Source of the DNA: Mesorhizobium sp. NZP2077
GTDB taxonomy: Bacteria > Pseudomonadota > Alphaproteobacteria > Rhizobiales > Rhizobiaceae
Direction: 5' to 3'
DNA: 64,000 bases
Assembly (NCBI RefSeq): GCF_013170805.1
Contig: NZ_CP051293.1
Coordinates: 6,454,001 to 6,518,000, forward strand
Position numbers and translations under genes: made by a program. Shown piece by piece: positions 49,203 to 57,856 of the stretch (position 1 is its first letter; each line of letters starts with the position of its first letter). The notes under the pieces are model-generated. The model was not told where the DNA came from, searched no databases, and was given only the letters and a program-made list of their open reading frames with translations.

Positions 49203-50525
49203 CTATTCGCCGGGATGCTTCGCCGGTTCGGAATGCATCCGGCGCACGCGGCGCACAGCCCACCAGACCAGCAGGATGGCGACCGGCACCGAGGCGGCGG
49301 TGACGACCTCCGGCGCAAAGGCATGGCCGAAGATCGAGGCGCCTTTGGCGACATAGCCGATGAGGCCGACGACATAGTAGGAGACGGCGGCGACCGAGAG
49401 GCCTTCGACGGTCTGCTGCAGACGCAGTTGCAGGCGGGCGCGGTTATTCATCGAGGCGAGCAGGTCGCGGTTCTGCTTCTCGACCTCGACATCGACCCAG
49501 GTGCGCAGCAGCGTCGTGGCGCGGGTCAGCTTGCGCGACAGATTGGCTTGGCGCTCCTCGACCGAACGGCAGGTACGCATGGCCGGGGCTACGCGCCGCT
49601 GCAGGAAGCCGCCCCAGGTGTCGTAGCCAGGCACGGCCTCTTCCTCGAGCGCCTCCAGTCGTTCGACGACAATGCCGTCATAGGCGCGGCTGGCGCCGAA
49701 GCGATAAAGGCTGGAGGCGGCGTCTGCTTCCAACTCGGCCGCCAGTTCCGTCAGGTCGGCGAGCAACGTCTGGCTGTCGCGGGTCGCGGCGATCTTCATC
49801 TCCAGAGTGGTCTGGGCCAGCCTGTCCTCGATGCGGCGGGCACGCCCGGACAAGGTCAGCGCCAGCGGCAGGCCGAGCATGGCCAGCGTGCGGTAGGTTT
49901 CGATGTCGATCAGCCGTTGCGACAGCGCGCCGGTGCGCGCCGGCGTCAAGCCGCGGTCGAGCACCAGGATGCGGGTCATGCCGTCGCCATCCTGGCGGAA
50001 ATCGGTGACGATGGCCGCATTGCCGCGCTCGACCAGCGAGTAGCACAGGCTGGTTGGGTCGAAGCCGGCGATCAGCCTTTCGCTCGCCTGTGTCCATCGG
50101 CGGATCTCGAGCCGGATGCCCGAAATGACGGTGCCCGGCGGCGAAAAGCCGTTGCCGAAGGGCGTATCCTCCTGCGTCCTGCCGCTTTCGGAAAGCGGCC
50201 CTTCCCACAGATAGGTCGAGAATTCCGTATGCCGCTCCCAGCGCAGCGAGCCCTTGCCCCACTTCATCGCGTGATGGCGCGCCTGACGGTCGGGCGCGGC
50301 AATGCCGAGACGCCGTGACAGTTCGGAAAGCACGGCATGGTCGACGCCGGAGCCGCCCTCGGTCATGAAGGCGAGTTGCACCAGCACGCGCGGCTTTTCG
50401 ATCAGCGGATGCGGCCTTGCATGCACCTCGCCCAGCGCCCCGGGCCGGCCCTCATGCGCGGGAAAACCCATGACGCTGCCCTTGGCGCGCGGCTGGAATT
50501 CGAGATTGGACGGGTCGTCTGACAC
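49203..50525 (-). CDS. DUF3422 family membrane-associated protein
   Basis: 440 residues from GTG 50525 with GGGGGA nearby. The family (DUF3422) is recognised from ARPHPLIEKPRVLVQLAFMT near residue 30 and the long helical region ASSLYRFGASRAYDGIVVER. Two hydrophobic helices lie at the C-terminus (about 375-425). The protein is large and alphaproteobacterial; no reaction is known. The frame is open far upstream to 51509 but overlaps the opposite-strand regulator gene and is not real there. Confidence 0.85.
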   Translation of the reverse strand: MSDDPSNLEFQPRAKGSVMGFPAHEGRPGALGEVHARPHPLIEKPRVLVQLAFMTEGGSGVDHAVLSELSRRLGIAAPDRQARHHAMKWGKGSLRWERHTEFSTYLWEGPLSESGRTQEDTPFGNGFSPPGTVISGIRLEIRRWTQASERLIAGFDPTSLCYSLVERGNAAIVTDFRQDGDGMTRILVLDRGLTPARTGALSQRLIDIETYRTLAMLGLPLALTLSGRARRIEDRLAQTTLEMKIAATRDSQTLLADLTELAAELEADAASSLYRFGASRAYDGIVVERLEALEEEAVPGYDTWGGFLQRRVAPAMRTCRSVEERQANLSRKLTRATTLLRTWVDVEVEKQNRDLLASMNNRARLQLRLQQTVEGLSVAAVSYYVVGLIGYVAKGASIFGHAFAPEVVTAASVPVAILLVWWAVRRVRRMHSEPAKHPGE

Positions 50526-50668
50526 GGCTTGTCCCCCGGGTTTCTGTGAACCCTCGTTCTCTTGACCTTTTGGCGTTCGCGTCCCTCTAGAGCCAATAGG
50601 CTGATGACGCAAACAGCAAAGTTTAGCCGAAGACGATATAGCTTCGAGCGTCGAAACCGACCCGCTTC

Positions 50669-50699
50669 GACCAATTGGATAAATAATTTGACCAGTTGG
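50669..50699 (+). promoter_or_regulatory. Direct repeat upstream of the GntR regulator gene
   Basis: GACCAATTGG (50669-50678) and GACCAGTTGG (50690-50699) are spaced 21 bp, two helical turns, and differ at one base. Both have T-rich flanks (TTCGACCA, TTTGACCA). They lie 52 bases before the GntR start and resemble the glcD site at 49095. Autoregulation is likely. Confidence 0.6.
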
Positions 50700-50750
50700 C
50701 GACGCAGGCTTTATCCTGCGCGACACCGGTTCAATTCCCAGGCACAGCTG

Positions 50751-51554
50751 TTGAGCGACATTTTTTCCAGGATCGAGCATTCGCGCACAGCCGACGAGGT
50801 GGTGCAGCAGATAGAGAGCCTCATCCTCGAAGGCGTGCTGCGCACCGGCGACCGGCTGCCGGGCGAGCGCGAGCTGGCGCGCCAGTTCGACGTGTCGCGG
50901 CCGATCCTGCGCGATGCGCTGAAGGCGCTGGAAGGGCGCGGGCTGCTGACGACCAAGGCCGGCGGCGGCACCCATGTCGCCGACATTATCGGCCAGCTGT
51001 TCACCAAACCGGTGGCGGACCTGATCTCGATGCATCGCAAGGCGGTGACCGATTATCTGGAATACCGCCGCGAGATCGAAGGCATAGCCGCCGAATATGC
51101 GGCGCGGCGCGCCACCCCAGAGGACCTTGCGCTGCTCGACCGCATCATGGCGCGCATGGACGAGGCGCATCGCACCGGCGATTTCGACGACGAGGCCGAA
51201 ATCGACGTCGAATTCCATCACGCGATCTGCGAATGCGCGCACAACATCCTGCTCTTGCACACGCTGCGCTCCTGCTACCGGCTTTTGTCGGAAGGCGTGT
51301 TCCAGAACCGGCTGCTGGTCTTCACCGTGCCCGGCGCGCGCGAGGCGCTGCTGGCGCAGCACAAGGCAATCCATGCCGGGGTCAAGGCCGGCGATCCGGC
51401 CGGCGCCCGCCAGGCGGCGATGGACCACATGACCTATGTCGAGCGGTCGATGGCGGAGGCCGAGCGCAGCGGCGACTGGCAACGCGTGTCGCGGCTGAGG
51501 CTGCGGCAACGCTCTGAAGCCTGCGACACCGAACCGGCACGCAGACGTTCATAG
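50751..51554 (+). CDS. GntR-family (FadR/FCD) regulator, LldR/GlcC-like
   Basis: 267 residues if the TTG at 50751 is the start (reads MSDIFSRIEHSRTADEVV, the usual beginning). N-terminal winged helix with GDRLPGERELARQFDVSRPI (about 35-55) and an FCD effector domain (about 95-245) with metal-binding Asp/His in the pattern EIDVEFHHAICECAHN. Such regulators respond to lactate, glycolate or other hydroxy acids. It sits upstream of an FMN hydroxyacid dehydrogenase and near glcDEF, so it probably controls one or both. The frame upstream of 50751 is an overextension. Confidence 0.9.
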   Translation: MSDIFSRIEHSRTADEVVQQIESLILEGVLRTGDRLPGERELARQFDVSRPILRDALKALEGRGLLTTKAGGGTHVADIIGQLFTKPVADLISMHRKAVTDYLEYRREIEGIAAEYAARRATPEDLALLDRIMARMDEAHRTGDFDDEAEIDVEFHHAICECAHNILLLHTLRSCYRLLSEGVFQNRLLVFTVPGAREALLAQHKAIHAGVKAGDPAGARQAAMDHMTYVERSMAEAERSGDWQRVSRLRLRQRSEACDTEPARRRS

Positions 51555-51556
51555 AA

Positions 51557-51599
51557 CATGATGTCATCCGAAAACCGCTTCACACTTTTCGGCATCATG
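51557..51599. repeat. Imperfect palindrome repeat between regulator and lldD
   Basis: CATGATGTCATCCGAAAACC and CACTTTTCGGCATCATG form an imperfect hairpin around GCTTCA. I recognise the CCGAAAA...TTTTCGG with CATCATG flanks as a repeat common in Mesorhizobium-like genomes; that recognition is from memory, not from a search. Confidence 0.65.
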
Positions 51600-51631
51600 C
51601 TTTAGTCAATTCGATCCAAGCGGGGACCATC

Positions 51632-52768
51632 ATGAGCGACATTCTCACCATCGCAGACCTCAAGGACCTCGCCCGCCGGCGCGTGCCCAAGATGTTCTTC
51701 GACTATGCCGATTCCGGCGCCTGGACCGAGAGCACCTACCGGGCCAACGAGGAAGACTTCCAGAAGATCAAGTTCCGCCAGCGTGTGCTGGTCGACATGA
51801 GCAACCGCTCGCTGGAATCGACCATGATCGGTCAGAAAGTGTCGATGCCGGTGGCGCTGGCGCCGACCGGCCTGACCGGCATGCAGCATGCCGATGGCGA
51901 GATGCTGGCGGCGCAGGCGGCGGAAGAGTTCGGCGTGCCTTTCACCCTGTCGACGATGAGCATCTGCTCGATCGAGGATGTCGCCTCGGTGACGAAGAAG
52001 CCGTTCTGGTTCCAGCTCTATGTGCTGCGCGACAAGGATTTCGTGCTCGATCTGATCGATCGGGCGAAGGCGGCGAAATGCTCGGCGCTGGTGCTGACGC
52101 TCGACCTGCAGATCCTCGGCCAGCGCCACAAGGACGTGCGCAACGGGCTTTCGGCGCCGCCCAAGATGACGCTCGCCAACATCATCGACCTGGCCAGCAA
52201 GCCGCGCTGGTGCCTGGGTATAGCCGCCACCAAGCGCCGCACCTTCCGCAACATCGTCGGCCACGCCAAGGGTGTCGGCGACGTCTCTTCGCTGTCGTCC
52301 TGGACGACGGAGCAGTTCGACCCGCAGCTGTCGTGGAAGGATGTCGCCTGGATCAAGGAGCGCTGGGGCGGCAAGCTGATCCTGAAAGGCATCCTCGACA
52401 AGGAAGATGCGCTGATGGCGGCCAAGACCGGCGCCGACGCGATCGTGGTTTCCAACCATGGCGGGCGCCAGCTCGATGGCGCGTCATCCTCCATCATGGC
52501 GCTGGAAGAGATCGCGGACGCGGTCGGCGACAAGATCGAAGTCCATATGGACGGCGGCATCCGCTCCGGCCAGGACGTGCTGAAGGCGCTCTGCCTCGGC
52601 GCCAAGGGCACTTATATCGGCCGGCCATTTCTCTACGGCCTCGGTGCGCTCGGCAAGGAAGGGGTTACCAAAGCGTTGGAAATCATCCGAAAGGAGATGG
52701 ACATCACGCTGGCGCTGTGCGGAAAGCGTCTGGTCACCGACATGGGCAAGGACCAGCTCCGGCGTTAG
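51632..52768 (+). CDS. lldD: FMN-dependent alpha-hydroxy-acid (L-lactate type) dehydrogenase
   Basis: 378 residues of the glycolate oxidase/flavocytochrome b2 fold: VALAPTGLTGMQHADGE, WFQLYVLRDKDF, LILKGILDKEDAL, catalytic His in VVSNHGGRQLDGASS and VHMDGGIRSGQDVLKAL (FMN phosphate). It oxidises L-lactate or a similar acid to the keto acid, feeding electrons to the chain. GGGGA precedes ATG. Placement behind the GntR gene suggests induction by the substrate. Confidence 0.94.
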   Translation: MSDILTIADLKDLARRRVPKMFFDYADSGAWTESTYRANEEDFQKIKFRQRVLVDMSNRSLESTMIGQKVSMPVALAPTGLTGMQHADGEMLAAQAAEEFGVPFTLSTMSICSIEDVASVTKKPFWFQLYVLRDKDFVLDLIDRAKAAKCSALVLTLDLQILGQRHKDVRNGLSAPPKMTLANIIDLASKPRWCLGIAATKRRTFRNIVGHAKGVGDVSSLSSWTTEQFDPQLSWKDVAWIKERWGGKLILKGILDKEDALMAAKTGADAIVVSNHGGRQLDGASSSIMALEEIADAVGDKIEVHMDGGIRSGQDVLKALCLGAKGTYIGRPFLYGLGALGKEGVTKALEIIRKEMDITLALCGKRLVTDMGKDQLRR

Positions 52769-52805
52769 GGTCCGGTGACAGCCTGACCACGGAGACCACG
52801 AGGCG

Positions 52806-53573
52806 TTGGCGGAACCCGGCATCCATTTTCTCGACGCGCATGGGCCGGAGGGTGTGCGTCTTTACGCGATAGGCGACGTGCATGGCCGGCTCGACCTGCT
52901 GGCCGCCATGCACCAGCGGATCGAGAGCGAGCTGGAATGGAAACCGGCTCGCGACTGGCGGGTGATCCACCTCGGCGACTATGTCGACCGCGGGCCGGAC
53001 TCCAAAGGTGTCATCGATTTCCTGATCAAGGCCCGAGAACGCGATCCGCGCCATCTGATGCTCGCCGGCAACCATGACATAGGCTTTCTCGATTTTCTGA
53101 GAACCCCCGACCCGGAAGGGCTTTTCATGCGCTATGGCGGCGTCCAGACGGCGCTGTCCTATGGCGTATCGCTGACCGCCGACGCCAGTTGGTTCGGCAA
53201 GATGGAGACGATGAGACGGGGCCACCAGGCATTGCTCGAGGCAGTGCCACCAGGCCATGTCGACTTCCTGCGATCGCTGCCGTTCTCGTTAACGTTCGGC
53301 GATTTCTTCTTCTGCCATGCCGGCATCAGGCCAGGCATTCCGCTGGACAAGCAGAACCCGCAGGACCTGATCTGGATCCGCGACGTTTTCCACGATCACA
53401 CCGGCCTGTTGCCGAAGATCGTGGTGCATGGCCACACACCCGTCCCCAAGGCGGAAGTGATGCCCAACCGCGTCAATGTCGACACGCTTGCCTGGCAATC
53501 AGGCATGCTGACCGCCCTCGTCGTCGAGGGGGCGGACAAACGCATCCTGGAAATGGCGATAAAGGAAGCTTGA
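52806..53573 (+). CDS. Calcineurin-like metallophosphoesterase
   Basis: 255 residues with all motifs of serine/threonine phosphatase-like enzymes: GDVHGRLDLL, GDYVDRGPDS, GNHD and the late HGHT. A two-metal site is expected. Related proteins act as protein phosphatases or Ap4A hydrolases. The start is TTG 52806; a GTG at residue 17 is also possible, because AGGAGG-like sequence (GGAGGGT) lies just before it. It follows lldD with a 37-base gap and may be co-transcribed. Confidence 0.9.
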   Translation: MAEPGIHFLDAHGPEGVRLYAIGDVHGRLDLLAAMHQRIESELEWKPARDWRVIHLGDYVDRGPDSKGVIDFLIKARERDPRHLMLAGNHDIGFLDFLRTPDPEGLFMRYGGVQTALSYGVSLTADASWFGKMETMRRGHQALLEAVPPGHVDFLRSLPFSLTFGDFFFCHAGIRPGIPLDKQNPQDLIWIRDVFHDHTGLLPKIVVHGHTPVPKAEVMPNRVNVDTLAWQSGMLTALVVEGADKRILEMAIKEA

Positions 53574-53615
53574 GCCCAGCCGCGTCGCAGGGATGCCTCG
53601 CGAGCGGGCCGGCTT

Positions 53616-53756
53616 TTAGCGAAGCGAGGCGGTGACGCCGTAGCCGTCGACGGCGTTGTGGTTGTTGGCGGCATCGGCGGAATAGATACCGAGACCGCAC
53701 AGCACGATGGCGGACAACATGGCAAAGGACAGAAGCGCTGCTTTCACGGACGTCAT
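53616..53756 (-). CDS. Small exported or membrane-anchored peptide, unknown
   Basis: 46 residues, too short for most gene calls: MTSVKAALLSFAMLSAIVL, then a small-residue stretch (GLGIYSADA) and a polar tail ending GVTASLR. The N-terminus looks like a signal peptide cut near SADA, leaving about 18 residues. AAGAG lies very close to the ATG, so the ribosome site is imperfect. It lies convergent to the phosphoesterase gene. Coding nature is likely but unproven. Confidence 0.5.
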   Translation of the reverse strand: MTSVKAALLSFAMLSAIVLCGLGIYSADAANNHNAVDGYGVTASLR

Positions 53757-54049
53757 CTCTTGTTGAGCTTGTTGAGCTTGCTGCATCTGTGCACCAGGCG
53801 GTTACCAATGCGTTGAAACGGAGAATTCGCTTCAAAGTTTCGACGATTTCGCGCTTCTAAGCGCGTTCTGTATCGGCGGTGTGTCGCACGGGTCACACAA
53901 AAGGTTCACCCCGGTTGCACAGCCAATGCAGAGCGCGCGCCTTCTAGGATGGCGGGCGGACGCAAGCCAAGGATGAAAGGGTTTTCCCCAACCGGTTTCA
54001 CGGCTGCGTGCCAATTATGTCACGCGGCAGAGTCCGGAGGCGCGAACGC

Positions 54050-54748
54050 CTAGATTGTGGCTACCCAGGCACGGGCAATGGCGAGGCCCGCGGCATCGGC
54101 GTCAGGGCCGTTGCGGGCCATTTCGCCATCGAGCTTGCCGGCCCAGTCGGGATGGCGGGCGGCAATGAGCGGCGCAAAGGAGGTGCTCCAGTCCTTCACC
54201 ATCGGCCGGTCGGCCTCGAAATGGAACTGGAAGCCATAGACGGCGCGGCCGACACGAAACGCCTGGTTTTCGGCGACATCATTGCCGGCGAGCCTCACGG
54301 CGTTTTCCGGCAGCACGAAGGTGTCGTCGTGCCACTGGAAGATTGGGAACCTTCCCGGCAGCGCGCCCAGCACCGGATCGGCCTTGGCGTCCGGCGTCAG
54401 CGACACGCCTTGCCAGCCGAACTCATTGGCGCCGCCAATGCGGTTCTCGCCACCGAAGGCGCGCGCGACAAGCTGGCTGCCAAGGCAGATGCCGAGCACG
54501 GCGCGATCCTTGCCGGCGAAGTCGCGGGTCAGTTCGAGCAGCGCGGGGAAATACGGATATTCATCGTCGGCCAGCGCATTCTGACCACCACCGAGCACCA
54601 CCATGGCATCGTGGTCCGTGGCATCGTCGGGCAGCGGATCGCCCTTGTAGGGGAGGCGCAGATCGAGATCGGCACCGGCTTCGGCAAGCGCGGCACCAAC
54701 CTGGCCGAGGCCGGTATTGTCGTAGTTCTGGACCACCAGCACCCGCAT
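54050..54748 (-). CDS. Class I glutamine amidotransferase-like protein
   Basis: 232 residues: VVLGGGQNAL, nucleophile Cys in GICLGSQLVARAFGG, GWQGVSL, and the catalytic His in YGFQFHFEAD. It resembles stand-alone GATases of the GuaA-N type, which release ammonia for an unknown acceptor or deglutamylate small molecules. The start at 54748 is favoured by CAGGG; an ATG six codons earlier is possible. Its divergent neighbour at 54836 is a conserved unknown. Confidence 0.88.
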   Translation of the reverse strand: MRVLVVQNYDNTGLGQVGAALAEAGADLDLRLPYKGDPLPDDATDHDAMVVLGGGQNALADDEYPYFPALLELTRDFAGKDRAVLGICLGSQLVARAFGGENRIGGANEFGWQGVSLTPDAKADPVLGALPGRFPIFQWHDDTFVLPENAVRLAGNDVAENQAFRVGRAVYGFQFHFEADRPMVKDWSTSFAPLIAARHPDWAGKLDGEMARNGPDADAAGLAIARAWVATI

Positions 54749-54835
54749 CGCAAACCCTGCTGACATGAAAATGACGCCACGAGCGATATCATGCCGCCCG
54801 CATTGCAGCCAAGATGCGTATCCTAGGAGAGAACT

Positions 54836-55483
54836 ATGCCACTGCAGAACCGGGTCGATCCGTTCGGCGCCATCCATGCCGTGCCCGAGCGTGGCCTGTT
54901 CACCGGCAATCGCGGCATTATCCACGATCCCGCGACCAAGACGCTGCTCAGGAAACGCTGGGCGCTGCAAGCCTGGATCATCTGCGTGTGCCAATTCCGC
55001 AATGTGCGGCGCGAACCGATGGGCCGAAACCGTGCCGGCGGCATGGCTGGTTGGACCGAGCTGTTCTTCCTCGACGAGGTGACGGCGCTGGCAGCAGGGC
55101 ATCGCCCCTGCTTCTTCTGCCAGCGCGAACGGGCCAAGGATTTTGTCGGCCTCTTCGGCGAAGCCTTCGGCATCGTCGAGCCGCGCGCGCCGATGGTGGA
55201 CAAAAGGCTGCACAAGGAGCGACTGGCTTCCGGTGGCAAACGTCCGGCTGTGGCGATGGACGATCTGGCCGACCTGCCAGACGGCGCGGTGATCGCTACT
55301 GGCGGCAACGCCTATGCCTTGCGCCACGGCAAGGCGTTGCAATGGTCCTTTGCCGGATATCGCCCACCCGCCGACCTTGGCCAACTGGAAGACAAGGCGC
55401 TTGTACTGCTGACCCCCGAGACGACGCTCAACGTCCTGCATCATGGCTTTCGTCCGGTGTGGCATCCATCCGCCGAGACTTGA
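54836..55483 (+). CDS. Conserved hypothetical protein with CxxC motif
   Basis: 215 residues, soluble. Distinct conserved patches are [19 protein letters not shown] and [16 protein letters not shown] (Cys92, Cys95), with Cys50 and Cys52 earlier, so a metal site is possible. A later region ([19 protein letters not shown]) is beta-rich. I do not recognise a named family. The ribosome site AGGAGAG precedes the ATG. It is followed 31 bases on by rsmE in the same direction and may share its transcript. Confidence 0.75.
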   Translation: MPLQNRVDPFGAIHAVPERGLFTGNRGIIHDPATKTLLRKRWALQAWIICVCQFRNVRREPMGRNRAGGMAGWTELFFLDEVTALAAGHRPCFFCQRERAKDFVGLFGEAFGIVEPRAPMVDKRLHKERLASGGKRPAVAMDDLADLPDGAVIATGGNAYALRHGKALQWSFAGYRPPADLGQLEDKALVLLTPETTLNVLHHGFRPVWHPSAET

Positions 55484-55514
55484 CGCCGGCGGCCGGCTCG
55501 CCCATTCCTCGGCC

Positions 55515-56249
55515 ATGCGCGCCAATTACAAGATGCAACGCCTGTTCGTGCCTGACGATCTCGGCCCGGAGATCGAGTTCGACGCCGGCCAGCAGCAGAG
55601 CCATTATCTGCTGCATGTGCTGCGGCTTGGCGAAGGGGCCGAAATCCTGGTGTTCAATGGCCGCGACGGCGAATGGTCGGCGGTCATGGCGGCGAAGACG
55701 AAAAGAGCGGTGCGGCTGAAAGTGCTGATGCTGCAACGGCCGCAGCCGCCGCTGCCCGACCTCATCTATTGTTTCGCGCCGCTGAAGCAGGGCCGGCTCG
55801 ACTATCTCATGCAGAAGGCGGTCGAGATGGGCGCCGGCATCCTGCAGCCCGTCATCACCCAGCACACGCAGGTGGCCAAGCCGTCCATCGATCGGCTGCG
55901 TGCCAATGTCGTCGAGGCCGCCGAACAATGCGGCATACTGGCGGTGCCGGACGTGCGCGAGGCGGAAAAGTTCGAACGCCTGCTGACCGGTTGGGACAAG
56001 GACCGTCGGCTGATCTTCTGCGACGAGGACGCCTCGACCAACAATCCGTTGCCTGCCTTGCTGGCGTTAAAGGAAAGGAAGCTGGGCCTGTTGGTTGGGC
56101 CGGAAGGCGGCTTTTCCGACGACGAACGCAAGATGCTACGCGCCCTGCCCTTCGTGACCGCCATTCCGCTCGGCCCACGCATCCTGCGCGCCGATACGGC
56201 GGCTGTCGCGGCACTTGCGGTGATCCAGGCAACTGTCGGAGACTGGTAG
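55515..56249 (+). CDS. rsmE: 16S rRNA m3U1498 methyltransferase
   Basis: 244 residues of the SPOUT class: an N-terminal PUA-like part ([20 protein letters not shown]) and the knotted SAM-binding end with [14 protein letters not shown] and [41 protein letters not shown] is the usual core motif. It methylates U1498 of 16S rRNA. The ATG at 55515 fits family length; the frame opens 24 codons earlier. Confidence 0.96.
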   Translation: MRANYKMQRLFVPDDLGPEIEFDAGQQQSHYLLHVLRLGEGAEILVFNGRDGEWSAVMAAKTKRAVRLKVLMLQRPQPPLPDLIYCFAPLKQGRLDYLMQKAVEMGAGILQPVITQHTQVAKPSIDRLRANVVEAAEQCGILAVPDVREAEKFERLLTGWDKDRRLIFCDEDASTNNPLPALLALKERKLGLLVGPEGGFSDDERKMLRALPFVTAIPLGPRILRADTAAVAALAVIQATVGDW

Positions 56250-56392
56250 GAGGTCATTTCTTGCAAGAGGCGGTCCCGATCGTAGCATTCAATTCCTCTT
56301 GACCTGTGGCTCAGGATTTTTCGCTTGATCGGCTGCTGACATTTCGTCCATTTACCGCCGGCGGTCGCCCGACCGCCTCTGAGGGCTGAACC

Positions 56393-57766
56393 ATGGCGCG
56401 CGACACGACCGATTTCCGGCCAATTGAAGACTTTGACGAACTCGTTGAGCACCTAGCCGAAGGCAACAAACCGCGCGACAAATGGCGCATCGGCACCGAG
56501 CACGAGAAATTCCCCTTCTATGTCGATGGCAACGCGCCCGTGCCCTATGGCGGCGAGCGCGGCATCCGCGCCATCCTCGAAGGCATGCAGCACAAACTCG
56601 GCTGGGATCCGATCATGGATGACGGCCGCATCATCGGCCTGGTCGAGCCGACGGGCCAGGGCGCGATCTCGCTCGAGCCCGGCGGTCAGTTCGAGCTGTC
56701 CGGCGCACCGCTGGAGACGATCCATCAGACCTGCCGCGAGGGCAATGCGCATCTGGCGCAGGTACGCGAGATCGCCGAGCCGATGGGCATCCGCTTCCTT
56801 GGCCTCGGCGGCAGCCCGAAATGGTCGCTGGCCGAAACGCCGAAGATGCCGAAGTCGCGCTATGAGATCATGACCCGCTACATGCCCAAGGTCGGCACCA
56901 AGGGCCTCGACATGATGTACCGCACCTGCACGATCCAGGTGAATCTCGACTTCGAGAGCGAAGCCGACATGCGCCGCAAGATGCAGGTGTCGCTGAAGCT
57001 GCAGCCGCTGTCGACGGCATTGTTCGCCAATTCGCCTTTCACCGAGAGCCACCCGAACGGACTGCAAAGCTGGCGCGGCGACATCTGGCGCGACACCGAT
57101 AACCAGCGCTCCGGCCTTCTCGAATTCTGCTTCTCACCAGATTTCGGTTTCGCCGACTATGTCGAATGGGCGCTCGACGTGCCGATGTATTTCGTCATTC
57201 GCGACGGCCACTATCACGACATGACGCACATCACCTTCCGCCAGTTCATGGCCGGTGCGGCGCGTAATGAAGTGCCGGATGGGCTGCCGACCATGGGCGA
57301 CTGGGCGAACCATCTGTCGACGCTGTTCCCCGATGTGCGGCTGAAGCGGTTCCTGGAAATGCGCGGCGCCGATGGTGGCCCGTGGCGGCGCATCTGCGCG
57401 TTGCCGGCTTTCTGGGTCGGGCTGCTCTACGACGAGGCAGCCCTCGATGCGGCCGAGGCGTTGACCTCGAGCTGGACCTACAAGGAAGTGCTGGCCATGC
57501 GCAACGCCGTGCCGGAGCTCGGCATTGCCGCGCCGTTCCGCAACACCACGCTGCGCGAGATTGCACGCGACGTCATGGCCATCTCGCGCACGGGGCTGAA
57601 GAACCGCGGCAAGAAGAACCGCGACGGCTATGACGAAACCTCGTTCCTCAACACTTTGGACGAAGTGGTTGCGCGCGGCACGACCAGCGCCGAGGAGATG
57701 CTTTCGGCTTACCACACGCGCTGGGGCGGTTCGATCGAGCCCGTGTTCATGGAATATGCCTATTAG
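56393..57766 (+). CDS. gshA: Glutamate-cysteine ligase
   Basis: 457 residues of the alphaproteobacterial/plant-type ligase: KWRIGTEHEKFPFYVDGN at the active site (Glu/metal ligands), LEPGGQFELSGAPLETIH, and GSPKWSLAETPKMPKSRYEI. It joins glutamate and cysteine as the first step of glutathione synthesis. GAGGG precedes the start. It follows rsmE with a 143-base gap, an order often seen in rhizobia. Confidence 0.96.
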   Translation: MARDTTDFRPIEDFDELVEHLAEGNKPRDKWRIGTEHEKFPFYVDGNAPVPYGGERGIRAILEGMQHKLGWDPIMDDGRIIGLVEPTGQGAISLEPGGQFELSGAPLETIHQTCREGNAHLAQVREIAEPMGIRFLGLGGSPKWSLAETPKMPKSRYEIMTRYMPKVGTKGLDMMYRTCTIQVNLDFESEADMRRKMQVSLKLQPLSTALFANSPFTESHPNGLQSWRGDIWRDTDNQRSGLLEFCFSPDFGFADYVEWALDVPMYFVIRDGHYHDMTHITFRQFMAGAARNEVPDGLPTMGDWANHLSTLFPDVRLKRFLEMRGADGGPWRRICALPAFWVGLLYDEAALDAAEALTSSWTYKEVLAMRNAVPELGIAAPFRNTTLREIARDVMAISRTGLKNRGKKNRDGYDETSFLNTLDEVVARGTTSAEEMLSAYHTRWGGSIEPVFMEYAY

Positions 57767-57856
57767 TCCCGCGCGTTAGGGAGCGGCAAAAGCCGCTTCA
57801 ATCGAATGTTGAAACGAACTAGGCTCTCCACCGAGGAATTCAGGAGGAGAAAGCCG

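Noticed and set aside
50525..51509. Upstream half of the 768-codon minus frame before DUF3422
   Set aside because: It lies opposite the GntR regulator gene and has no protein-like features; a GTG start at 50525 gives normal family length.
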